NCBI GenBank assembly: GCA_949282195.1
Contig: CASDOW010000012.1
Location: forward strand, 1-64,000
DNA: 64,000 nucleotides
Direction of reading: 5' to 3'
From: an uncultured bacterium
GTDB lineage: Bacteria > Cyanobacteriota > Vampirovibrionia > Gastranaerophilales > Gastranaerophilaceae
Both the position numbers and the translations under genes were made by a program. Shown here piece after piece: positions 53,832 through 61,361 of this stretch (its first letter is position 1; the number at the start of each line of letters is the position of its first letter). The notes under the pieces were generated by a model. The model worked only from the letters and a program-made list of their open reading frames with translations. It was not told the origin of the DNA and searched no databases.

Positions 53832-54503
53832 CTATTTAATTTCTCCGCTATTTAGTAATTTTTCTACTTCATTTTTTATTTTCTGATGAATTTCATCTTG
53901 GCTTTTTGTTCCGTCAAGCTCAATAAATCCATATTCTTTGATTAATTTTTTATATTCATCAAGACATCTTTTTTGATAAATTTCAAAACTGTTGTAAATA
54001 TCGGTTGATAAACCAATATCGCGTCCTGATTCAAAATAATCCAATGCGCCATTTTTAGCTATTAATCTTTTAATTAAAACATCGGGAGCAACATTTAAAT
54101 AAAAAACTAAATCAGGCTTTGGAGCAAAGCTATATAGATTTTTTACCCAATTTATATCATGACCTCTTACCGAGTCACGCACAAAGGCAGTGTAGACATA
54201 TCTATCCATTAAGACTACAAATCCTGCTTTTAAGGCGGGAATTATTTCGTTTTCCAATCTGTCTGTGTAATCTGCCGCATACAAAAGAGAGTATGTGGTA
54301 GTGTTTAGCATGTTTTTTTCTTTTGCTTCGTTGATTATTCCTGAAATTAATCTTGAAGTTTTCCATTCTGAAACAGTGCAGCCATAACATCTGTCTATAA
54401 TATATTGAGATAATAAATTAACTTGAGTTGATTTACCTGAGCCGTCTGTTCCCTCAATAACAATCAAAAGCCCGTCATAACCATGTTTTGTATTATTTTT
54501 CAT
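53832..54503 (-). CDS. Thymidylate-kinase-like protein, copy 2 of a tandem pair
   Basis: The 223-residue P-loop kinase has EGTDGSGKSTQVNLLSQYI, LYAADYTDRLE and DRYVYTAFVRD. True Tmk uses DRY-x-(D/H)-SxxAYQ at the last position. The VYTAFxRD version here and in the neighbour departs from that. It phosphorylates a nucleoside monophosphate, dTMP being the family substrate. It overlaps its paralogue by 11 bases and is about 40% identical to it by eye. Which of the two is the true dTMP kinase cannot be decided. Confidence 0.75.
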   Translation of the reverse strand: MKNNTKHGYDGLLIVIEGTDGSGKSTQVNLLSQYIIDRCYGCTVSEWKTSRLISGIINEAKEKNMLNTTTYSLLYAADYTDRLENEIIPALKAGFVVLMDRYVYTAFVRDSVRGHDINWVKNLYSFAPKPDLVFYLNVAPDVLIKRLIAKNGALDYFESGRDIGLSTDIYNSFEIYQKRCLDEYKKLIKEYGFIELDGTKSQDEIHQKIKNEVEKLLNSGEIK

Positions 54504-55182
54504 TTTGTTCCTTTAAAATTTTTCTTGATTTTAATAGTTCAGATACTTTCTGTCTGATAAATTCTTGCTTGCTATGTATTGACTGCATTGCATCTATTTT
54601 TATTAAATCAAATTCATCAATCATTGCTTTATATTGTTCAACTATGCGGTTTTGAAACAAGACATAGCTCTTATAAGGATTATTTGATAATTTCATATCC
54701 ATGCCTGCTTCATAAAATTTTGGCTGCCTGTTAGAGCAAATTCTTTCCAAACTATCTTTCGGGCTGACATCAAAATAAAATGTCATATCGGGTTTAATTG
54801 CAAAGCCGTACATATTTCTAACCCACTTAGGATCAACTTCTCTTGCGACATCTCTTGCAAAAGCAGTGTAAACATATCTGTCTGCTAAAACCACAAACCC
54901 TGCTTTTAGGGCAGGTTTGATTGTTCTTTCCAATCTGTCTGCAAAATCAACTGCATGTAACAGTGAAAAAGTTCTTCCTGATAAAAGATTTTTCTTTTTT
55001 GCTTTTTTTGTTGTATTTGAAATTAATTCAGAAGAATTCCATTGAGTTAAAATCACGTCAATTCCTTTGGATTTTAGCCAATTGTGCAATAATTCAATTT
55101 GCGTTGACTTACCTGAACCGTCAATCCCTTCTACACAAATCAGCACCCCTGAATAGGTATGTTTTTTTGAAAATCTTAACAT
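54493..55182 (-). CDS. Thymidylate-kinase-like protein, copy 1 of a tandem pair
   Basis: The 229-residue paralogue has EGIDGSGKSTQIELLHNWL, LLHAVDFADRLER, and LKAGFVVLADRYVYTAFARD. It shares all blocks with the downstream copy, including the unusual YTAFxRD after the DRY motif, so the two arose by tandem duplication. The C terminus is more basic (LLKSRKILKEQNEK). It is the first gene of the pair. Loss or gain of dTMP specificity in one copy is plausible. Confidence 0.75.
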   Translation of the reverse strand: MLRFSKKHTYSGVLICVEGIDGSGKSTQIELLHNWLKSKGIDVILTQWNSSELISNTTKKAKKKNLLSGRTFSLLHAVDFADRLERTIKPALKAGFVVLADRYVYTAFARDVAREVDPKWVRNMYGFAIKPDMTFYFDVSPKDSLERICSNRQPKFYEAGMDMKLSNNPYKSYVLFQNRIVEQYKAMIDEFDLIKIDAMQSIHSKQEFIRQKVSELLKSRKILKEQNEK

Positions 55183-55286
55183 TTTTTACCTTGTTTTTTT
55201 AGTTGCACGTAATATATTAATAATAGATTAGATTAATAAAATTGTAAATCTGATTTAAATGACATTGAAATATTAGAGGCTTTATA

Positions 55287-56171
55287 ATGAAAATATTAGA
55301 TTTAGTAAAAAAATCCTTTTATACGGTGGTAGAAAATCCGACAATAACATTGTTTTTTGTTTTGTTTTTAATAATAAGCAATTTTTTAGCTCCTTATATA
55401 ATGATTGTTCAATCTAAAATTACGGCTTTAGTTATTGCTTTGTGTATATTCTTCTTAACAACCGTCTTTTTGTCAGGCTGGTTTCAAATGCTTAAAGAAA
55501 CAGCAAAAGAAGAAGATATTTCAAAATTAAAAGATAAAAATTATTTAGCGATATTTTTGGAAGGAATTTCTAAAAATGGCGTAGCTGTTACAATTGGCGT
55601 TGTTTTATATTTATTATTGCTTTCCGTTGTTTTATTTTTAACAAGCGAGATTGCTTTTAGATTGTTCGGCAGTCTTGATTTCATTTTTAAAGATATGATG
55701 ATAAACGCCGCAGGCACTATAGACAATGCTATTAATTATATACAAAATCTTTCAGATGATCAAAAATTCACAATATATGGTTGGCAATTCAGCTTTGTTG
55801 TTGCGAGCATGATTTATAATTTCTTCTTCTTATTCTTGGCTCCTTCTGTAGTTAAAGATGATAATAAAAACCAATTTATTAAGCCTTTTGTTGCGTTTGT
55901 TTCATCAGTTTGCTTTGCGTTTAAAAATTTCTTTGGAACATTGGGTGTGTTTTTTATAATATATTCGCTATATTTCTTTCTTGGGGTTGCAAAAGCGATA
56001 ATCGGCCCTAATGTGATTTTATCTATATTGATTTTATTTATTTACATTTATTTTATCTCAGGTGCGCTTGTGTTAATATTTAACTATTATGAACAAAAAA
56101 CTGATAGTGTTAACAGGTGCGACTGCATCGGGGAAGACAAGCCTGTCAATAGCGTTGGCGAAGCAAATTAA
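55287..56171 (+). CDS. Multi-spanning membrane protein, unknown
   Basis: The 294-residue protein has about six hydrophobic helices in three pairs (about 20-60, 95-125, 165-190, 215-275), with no recognised catalytic motif. The layout resembles the glycerophosphoryl diester phosphodiesterase membrane-domain/DUF975-type proteins, which also have six helices, but I cannot assign it. The final 27 codons overlap the start of miaA in another frame. AGAGG precedes the ATG by about eight bases. Confidence 0.65.
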   Translation: MKILDLVKKSFYTVVENPTITLFFVLFLIISNFLAPYIMIVQSKITALVIALCIFFLTTVFLSGWFQMLKETAKEEDISKLKDKNYLAIFLEGISKNGVAVTIGVVLYLLLLSVVLFLTSEIAFRLFGSLDFIFKDMMINAAGTIDNAINYIQNLSDDQKFTIYGWQFSFVVASMIYNFFFLFLAPSVVKDDNKNQFIKPFVAFVSSVCFAFKNFFGTLGVFFIIYSLYFFLGVAKAIIGPNVILSILILFIYIYFISGALVLIFNYYEQKTDSVNRCDCIGEDKPVNSVGEAN

Positions 56172-56958
56172 TGCTATAATCATTTGTGCTGATTCAAGAA
56201 TTGTTTATAAAGATTTTGATATTGTGAGCGCAAAGCCAACTATCAAGGAGCGTTCTAATGTTCCTCATTTTTTAATTGATATAATAGACCCTAATCAGGA
56301 TTTTTCAGCAGGCGATTTTGTATCTGAAGCTAAAAAAATTATAGATAATACTAATCAAAATATAATTATTACAGGGGGCACTTGGTTTTATATCAAGAGC
56401 CTTCTTGATGAAAAAATGCTTCCAGATTGCCCTATTGATAAAGTTTTAAGAGAAGAATTATCAACTTATGATAATAAAGAGTTATGGGAAAAATTAAACA
56501 AAATTGACCCTAAAAGAGCTTCTTTAATTCATCATAATAATAAAGATAAAATTATCCGCTCAATTGAAATGTGTAAGGCGCTAAATATGCCAATAAGCGA
56601 ATATGTAAGAGAAGATAATAATGCTTACAGCGCAAAATGGTATATGCCCGATATAACAAGAGAAAAATTGTACGATAGAATTAATCAAAGAGTAGATGAA
56701 ATGATGAATTTAGGCTTATATGATGAATGGGCAAAAATTTCAAAAAAATATCCTAACTCAAAAGTTGCTAAAAATACAATCGGATATAAAGAATTTTTTG
56801 AACTAGAAGAAGGCATATATCAAAGCAGAAACGAAGCAATAGAAAAAATAAAGCAACACACAAGAAATTTTGCAAAAAGACAGTTAACCTATTTTAGAAG
56901 TAACCAAAATATTAAACCTGTTCAATCTATTGAAGAAATTTTAGAGGATATAGAATGA
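56089..56958 (+). CDS. miaA: tRNA dimethylallyltransferase
   Basis: The 289-residue enzyme adds an isopentenyl group to adenosine 37 of tRNAs reading codons that begin with U. It has LTGATASGKTSLSIALA, ADSRIVYKDFDIVSAKPT, HFLIDIIDPNQDFSAGDF and the C-terminal KNTIGYKEF with KQHTRNFAKRQLTYFR. All key motifs are intact, so the start at 56089 is secure even though it lies 83 bases inside the upstream gene. The stop overlaps the next start (ATGA). Confidence 0.95.
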   Translation: MNKKLIVLTGATASGKTSLSIALAKQINAIIICADSRIVYKDFDIVSAKPTIKERSNVPHFLIDIIDPNQDFSAGDFVSEAKKIIDNTNQNIIITGGTWFYIKSLLDEKMLPDCPIDKVLREELSTYDNKELWEKLNKIDPKRASLIHHNNKDKIIRSIEMCKALNMPISEYVREDNNAYSAKWYMPDITREKLYDRINQRVDEMMNLGLYDEWAKISKKYPNSKVAKNTIGYKEFFELEEGIYQSRNEAIEKIKQHTRNFAKRQLTYFRSNQNIKPVQSIEEILEDIE

Positions 56959-57509
56959 TAAGAAAAATTTTAATAATATTTATTATATTTTTATTTTCTT
57001 TTGCTTTAGCTGATGAACCAATTAAAGCCAAAGTCAAATATAATGAAAAAAGCGCTCGAATTGAAGCATTTAAAGATGTTGAAAAGAAAATTGATAAAGA
57101 TTTTTATAAGGATTATTTGAAAGACAAAAATAAAAAAGAAAATCTTGAAGCAATTTCAAAAAAGACTTATGAACTTGATAACAGGGTTTTATGTCCTTTT
57201 TATGTTAAGAGTATATTACTTGCCTATGGTGTAACATATTTTGAAAAATTCGATACAACTTTTTATTATAACCCCATGGGTAATTTAATTAAATTTGAAA
57301 TCACAAAAGACACTAAATCATATCCTAAGAAAACTTATGGCTACAGTCAATATGGAAATTTAATCAGTGTTAGTTTTGAAGTAGATGAAAAAGAGCAATA
57401 TGTATATAATAAAAATGGTAAATTAATTGCCCATTGGCAAGATGACAAAATGCAAAATAAAGACGATAAAACCCCAAAACTATTGCAATTAAAAAGAGGA
57501 GGAAATTAA
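56955..57509 (+). CDS. Exported protein with YD-like repeats
   Basis: The 184-residue protein has a signal peptide (ILIIFIIFLFSFALA) and, in its C-terminal third, three short repeats: YYNPMGNLIKFEI, YGYSQYGNLISVSFE and YVYNKNGKLIAHW. The pattern Y-Y-N-x-x-G-N/K-L-I is that of YD/RHS or MORN-like strands. A helical, Lys-rich domain precedes them. The role is unknown. It starts within the miaA stop and is cotranscribed with it. The stop is shared as TTAA with ldcA. Confidence 0.65.
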   Translation: MIRKILIIFIIFLFSFALADEPIKAKVKYNEKSARIEAFKDVEKKIDKDFYKDYLKDKNKKENLEAISKKTYELDNRVLCPFYVKSILLAYGVTYFEKFDTTFYYNPMGNLIKFEITKDTKSYPKKTYGYSQYGNLISVSFEVDEKEQYVYNKNGKLIAHWQDDKMQNKDDKTPKLLQLKRGGN

Positions 57510-58315
57510 ATTTCCAATTCAATTCCGTAAGGAATTGTTATGTTTGTGTTTTTGTGGGTGATATCTTTTGTATAATAAGCTCCGCATTGAAATAGTTCAC
57601 TATATTCTTTTAATACAGGCATAATTTCATCATCTTCCAAATAAAAATCTCCAAAAATCACCCCTTTTATTTTTGATTTTAAATTTTCATTTCGATAAAT
57701 CTCATAAAGCATTTTGTCTATTTTATATAAAGGTTCGTTTAAATCTTCTAAAAATAAAATTATATTCTCTTGGGGCAAATAGCTCTCGCCTGATAACACA
57801 GAAACCACGCTTGATAAATTTCCACCCCATAAAATTCCTTTCATTTGTTTTTTTATTATGGGTTTTAAATCTATTTTAAAAATATTATTTTGAACTATAT
57901 TAATATTTTCATCTAAATTATCAATAAATCCATTCATAAGCATTAAAGAATGAAAACATTTTATATTTGTTTTTTTATTTAACGCTGCTAACAATATTGA
58001 AGCGTCAGAACTTCCTAAGTAATATTTTGAACAATTTTTAATTAAATCATAGTTTATTTTATCTACAATCCTGATTGCGCCATATCCGCCTCTAATTGAT
58101 AAAACTAAATCAACCTCATCATCCAAAAAAGCATTTTCAAAATATCTAACCCTGTTTTCATCGTAATCAGCTAAATATCTAAATTGAGCATTTTCGTTAT
58201 AATATTTTTTAACTTTAAAATATTTTTCTAAAGTCAAAATATTACTATTGATTAAATCAATGTTTCTAATATTCCCGCTTGGCGCAACAAGAGCTATGGT
58301 TTTAATTTTTTTCAT
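57506..58315 (-). CDS. ldcA: LD-carboxypeptidase (S66 family)
   Basis: The 269-residue serine peptidase cleaves the L,D bond of murein tetrapeptides during cell-wall recycling. The S66 pattern is present: VALVAPSG at the N terminus (as KTIALVAPSG), SIRGGYGAIRIVDKI, the nucleophile serine in YLGSSDASILL, LEDLNEPLYKIDKML (Glu) and a final histidine in THKNTNITIPYG. There is no signal peptide, so it is cytoplasmic. TAAACT stands six bases before the ATG. Confidence 0.88.
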   Translation of the reverse strand: MKKIKTIALVAPSGNIRNIDLINSNILTLEKYFKVKKYYNENAQFRYLADYDENRVRYFENAFLDDEVDLVLSIRGGYGAIRIVDKINYDLIKNCSKYYLGSSDASILLAALNKKTNIKCFHSLMLMNGFIDNLDENINIVQNNIFKIDLKPIIKKQMKGILWGGNLSSVVSVLSGESYLPQENIILFLEDLNEPLYKIDKMLYEIYRNENLKSKIKGVIFGDFYLEDDEIMPVLKEYSELFQCGAYYTKDITHKNTNITIPYGIELEI

Positions 58316-58321
58316 AGAATT

Positions 58322-58327
58322 AGTTTA
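58322..58327 (-). promoter_or_regulatory. -10 element of leaderless ldcA
   Basis: TAAACT on the minus strand ends six bases before the ATG at 58315. Confidence 0.4.
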
Positions 58328-58415
58328 GCTTAAAAAAACAAGAAATGAAATTGGCAAAATATTTTTTTACAGGTATTAAATAGATACTAACTTTTGCTAT
58401 CAAGAAAGGGATAAT

Positions 58416-58766
58416 ATGAGAATAGGCGCAATTAATCAAGTAAGCTATAAGAATAGAATAGCTAAAACTTCTTTTAAAAAAACAAACAATGTAACACCTG
58501 CAATTAATAACCAAAATCTTAAAACACCTACTCTAAGCCAAACACAGGCTTTTTGGGGTATAGAGTTTAAAGGCGAAAAAGAAGTTTTGGATTTAACAAG
58601 ACAAGATGAACATGGTAATACTATAGTGCACGACATATATCCTGAAAGCATTAAAGCTTTTTCTAAAGCATTAGGCGATAAGGCGCCTGAAACATTTGCG
58701 CGTGCTTTAATAATACGAAATCAAAACGGTAATACAGCGTTGCACTTAGGAAGTTTCAAAAAATAA
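58416..58766 (+). CDS. F-x-G-signature protein with a truncated ankyrin domain
   Basis: The 116-residue protein starts MRIGAINQVSYKNR, has the signature IEFKGEK (Phe51-Lys-Gly53-Glu-Lys), and then two ankyrin-like turns: DEHGNTIVHD and NQNGNTALHL. It stops after GSFKK, one turn into the second repeat. Reading past the TAA, the same frame stays open for 21 codons (SFSEVFENKACK...) to a second stop at 58830. A nonsense mutation or decay of a longer ankyrin protein is likely. AAAGGGA precedes the ATG. Confidence 0.55.
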   Translation: MRIGAINQVSYKNRIAKTSFKKTNNVTPAINNQNLKTPTLSQTQAFWGIEFKGEKEVLDLTRQDEHGNTIVHDIYPESIKAFSKALGDKAPETFARALIIRNQNGNTALHLGSFKK

Positions 58767-59079
58767 AGTTTCTCTGAAGTGTTTGAAAATAAGGCGTGTA
58801 AAACAAAGAAGGAATACTTTGATACTTTATAATAGACGTTGATAAAATTTTGTTAATTACGAACAATAAAATAAGATTGAATATCTTTCTGTCAACAAAA
58901 GGTTTTAGCTCAAGGAAATTTCTTGCTTTGGTCGAGGCAGATTAAACGCGCCAAAGCTTTAAAAAAGCTTGCAAGGATTTTCGGCTTTATAAATTAAGAT
59001 ATGAATATAATTAAAGCTTTTGGAAAAAATTTTTAGACGAGTATACTAAATAAAACGATTAATCAAAGAAAGGAATAGT
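58767..59079. other. Non-coding or decayed stretch
   Basis: No gene of credible length is seen here. The first 63 bases continue the frame of the preceding ankyrin-like gene. The rest has scattered stops in every frame and no terminator. Together with the remnants that follow, this looks like gene debris. Confidence 0.4.
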
Positions 59080-59184
59080 ATGAAAATAGGCGCCATTAAT
59101 CAGGCAAGCTACAGTAGAATAGTTGATAATATAATATTTTTAATTAATAATCAACAAATTTCGCAAACAGAAATAATTTTGTAA
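59080..59184 (+). pseudogene. Remnant copy of an F-x-G protein N terminus
   Basis: The 34-codon frame starts MKIGAINQASYSR, nearly the same as MRIGAINQVSYKN at 58416. The upstream bases match too (ATCAAGAAAGG versus ATCAAAGAAAGG). After about 13 residues the similarity ends, and a stop follows before any F-x-G. It is a truncated tandem duplicate of the start of the preceding gene, possibly still translated. Confidence 0.6.
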
Positions 59185-59210
59185 AGTTTTGTAAAGAAAT
59201 AAATAAAAAC

Positions 59211-59283
59211 TGAAATCTCATCTTCAATATATACTTTATATATATGTAAGCAGTTACTAAAGGATATTAAAGATGAGATTACA
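59211..59283. repeat. Long inverted repeat covering a small ORF start
   Basis: The left arm 59211-59229 and right arm 59265-59283 are 19 bases each, with two mismatches, separated by 35 bases. The right arm contains the ATG at 59273, so the hairpin in RNA would bury that start. Confidence 0.6.
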
Positions 59284-59353
59284 AATTACTGAAGATTTCG
59301 ATAAAAAATTAGCAGAACTTTATTTGGAATTCAATGGAATTAATCGCAGTTAA
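59273..59353 (+). CDS. Possible 26-residue peptide
   Basis: A short frame (MRLQITEDFDKKLAELYLEF...) ends at TAA 59351-59353. AAAGGA stands eight to nine bases before the ATG, and the start lies in the inverted repeat. The sequence looks like a natural helical protein start. It may be a small peptide gene or the remnant of a longer one. Coding status is uncertain. Confidence 0.3.
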   Translation: MRLQITEDFDKKLAELYLEFNGINRS

Positions 59354-59454
59354 CCACAAAGCAATGATTAACTTCAGAATAGCAAGATAATAAAAAGAGT
59401 TTAAGAATATAGAAAATAAATTCTATATATTTGATAGAGGAAGATAAATTTGAT

Positions 59455-59483
59455 AATCCGCACCTTTTACGGGTGCGGATTTA
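59455..59483 (-). terminator. Terminator after the TSCPD gene
   Basis: AATCCGCACC (59455-59464) pairs with GGTGCGGATT (59472-59481) around a seven-base loop, just past the minus-strand stop at 59489. The T tract is weak. Confidence 0.6.
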
Positions 59484-59488
59484 GTATG

Positions 59489-59767
59489 TTAAACGTTTGC
59501 TTTTTGTTCTGCTTTGATTTTTAAATATTCTTCAAGGCAAATTGCTAATTGATCAGGACAGCTTGTAGATTTTGAACCGCACATAATTCCTTTTAGTTTA
59601 GCTCTTACATCATTTATATTCATTCCAATAATTAAATTTTTAATACCTTTTAAATTGCCGTTACAGCCGCCGATAAATTCAACATCTTTTATGATATCAT
59701 TTTCAATTTCTACATTCATTTGCCTGCAACAAGTGCCGCTTGTCATGTAATTAATTATTTCAGACAT
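59489..59767 (-). CDS. TSCPD-domain protein (TIGR03905-like)
   Basis: The 92-residue protein has a TSGTCCRQMNVEIENDI start, a GGCNGNLKGIKNLI middle and the signature SKSTSCPDQLAICLEEYL. This is the small TSCPD family also found as a domain at the end of some ribonucleotide reductases. The conserved cysteines suggest metal binding. Function is not established. I start it at 59767 because GAGG stands six bases before that ATG. The ATG at 59779 lacks a site. Confidence 0.82.
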   Translation of the reverse strand: MSEIINYMTSGTCCRQMNVEIENDIIKDVEFIGGCNGNLKGIKNLIIGMNINDVRAKLKGIMCGSKSTSCPDQLAICLEEYLKIKAEQKANV

Positions 59768-59806
59768 ATAAAACCTCATTTCTTCTATAATTTAATTTTA
59801 CCATGG

Positions 59807-59812
59807 TATAAT
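59807..59812 (+). promoter_or_regulatory. Extended -10 element of leaderless pgeF
   Basis: TGGTATAAT (TG-n-TATAAT) ends seven bases before the ATG at 59820. Confidence 0.55.
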
Positions 59813-59819
59813 TTTTTAG

Positions 59820-60506
59820 ATGTTTGAAATTAAAAAAATTCAAAATAAAAATGTATATTATTCAACTTTGCTTGATGTTGAGCATTTTTTCACATCAAGA
59901 GATTTATTAGTTAAAGATAATATTGATTTAATTTGTGATTATTTAAAAATCGAGCCAAAAAATCTTATTAAACCAAGCCAAACTCATAGCGCAAATATTG
60001 AAATTGTAGAGGAAAATAAAAAAGAATACGAAAATTGCGACGCTTTAATTTTAGATAAAAAAGATTATGCAATTTATCTTAATTTTGCAGATTGTACACC
60101 TGTAATTTTATATGATTTAAAAAATAATATAGCTGCAATTTCTCATGCGGGCTGGCGAGGAACTGCGCAAAAAATTGCCCCAAAGACAGTCTTAAAAATG
60201 AAAGAAATATATAACACAAACCCTGATGATGTTATAGCACTAATTGGTCCTTGTATTTCTTTTGAATATTTTGAAACGTCAAGAGAAGTAATAGAACAAT
60301 TATCTTCAACAATTGAAAATAAAGAAGGATTATTTAAGGATAATTTTGCCGATTTAAAGGGTATCAACAGGCGCCAGCTTGAAGAAGTCGGAGTTAAGAA
60401 TATAGATATTTGCCCTTATTGCACAATAAAAGACAATGATAAATTTTTTTCTTATAGAAAAGAAAACAAAACCCAAAACAGGCACTCGGCTCTAATTAAA
60501 CTATAA
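59820..60506 (+). CDS. pgeF: Peptidoglycan editing factor / purine nucleoside phosphorylase-like (YfiH, laccase domain)
   Basis: The 228-residue protein has the Cu-oxidase_4/DUF152 fold: PSQTHSANIEIVEE, NFADCTPVILYD, ISHAGWRGTAQKIAPKTVLKM and IGPCISFEYFE, ending with FFSYRKENKTQNRHSALI. The metal-site Cys and two His residues are present. Members proofread peptidoglycan precursors (PgeF) or act on purine nucleosides. Substrate is not decided by sequence. It is leaderless by prediction and overlaps the convergent TPR-NHL gene by six bases. Confidence 0.9.
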   Translation: MFEIKKIQNKNVYYSTLLDVEHFFTSRDLLVKDNIDLICDYLKIEPKNLIKPSQTHSANIEIVEENKKEYENCDALILDKKDYAIYLNFADCTPVILYDLKNNIAAISHAGWRGTAQKIAPKTVLKMKEIYNTNPDDVIALIGPCISFEYFETSREVIEQLSSTIENKEGLFKDNFADLKGINRRQLEEVGVKNIDICPYCTIKDNDKFFSYRKENKTQNRHSALIKL

Positions 60507-61358
60507 ATCAAATTTGATTAATTTATTGGTTTCTTGTTCTGTCACAAATAATTTATTGTTTTGATTATCATAATTTAAGCAATAGGGTTTCTGAACTTTT
60601 GAAAATATGCTTGCATTACCTTCAGAGGTGATTTTAACAATTGTATTTGCGCTGTAATTTGCAACATAAATATTGTCATTTTTATCTATGGCAAGTCCGA
60701 TTGGTCCTCTAATTAAAACAGAGTTTGAAAATACGGACTTTTGACCATATATTGAAATTTTATGAATAGTGTTATCCAAAAAGCTTGCTATGAATATATT
60801 TCCTCTGCTATCAAGGGCAATTCCTGACGGCGCTTCAAAATCGCCTAATTCTACCCCAAGAGCAAGCCCTTGAGCGTCATAGGTTGTTTTATTTTGCTTG
60901 ATTTTATTTTCAAGTTCTAATTCTTTTTGTCTTTTTTCAATCTTATCAATTAAAAGTTTGGCTGATTCATATTGAGGGGCACTATTTGTAATTTTTATCA
61001 AATAGCTGTGTGCGCTTGAAAGATAGCCTCTTTTGTATTGAATTTTGCCTATGTTGTATAATGCTTCAGGGTCATTAGGTTTTAATTTTATAATTTCCAA
61101 CAATGATTTATATGCTTCATCGTTTTTATTAATTGACATTAAAATTTGCGCTAAATTATAATGCGCTTCATAAAAATCTTGTTTTAATTCTATTGCTTGC
61201 TTAAACAATTCAATTGAGCGATTGATATCATCTTGTTTGTATAAATCAATTGCTTCATTATAAAGCATGGCAGCTTCTTCTTCATTATCAGCAAAAGAAG
61301 GATTAAAACTAATAATACTTAATAAAATAAAAAATGAAATTAGAATATTCTTTTTCAT
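60501..61358 (-). CDS. Exported TPR plus NHL-repeat protein
   Basis: The 285-residue protein has a signal peptide (ISFFILLSIISFNPSFA), then three TPR pairs (about 28-135: EAAMLYNEAIDLYKQDDINR, AHYNLAQILMSINKNDEAYK, ALYNIGKIQYKRGYLSSAHS), a coiled linker and NHL/beta-propeller repeats (PSGIALDSRGNIFIASFLDN, PIGLAIDKNDNIYVANYSAN). Only two to three blades are present, fewer than a full propeller, so it may dimerise or be incomplete. A periplasmic scaffold role is inferred. TATAAT lies six bases before the ATG. Confidence 0.8.
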   Translation of the reverse strand: MKKNILISFFILLSIISFNPSFADNEEEAAMLYNEAIDLYKQDDINRSIELFKQAIELKQDFYEAHYNLAQILMSINKNDEAYKSLLEIIKLKPNDPEALYNIGKIQYKRGYLSSAHSYLIKITNSAPQYESAKLLIDKIEKRQKELELENKIKQNKTTYDAQGLALGVELGDFEAPSGIALDSRGNIFIASFLDNTIHKISIYGQKSVFSNSVLIRGPIGLAIDKNDNIYVANYSANTIVKITSEGNASIFSKVQKPYCLNYDNQNNKLFVTEQETNKLIKFDL

Positions 61359-61361
61359 GCT

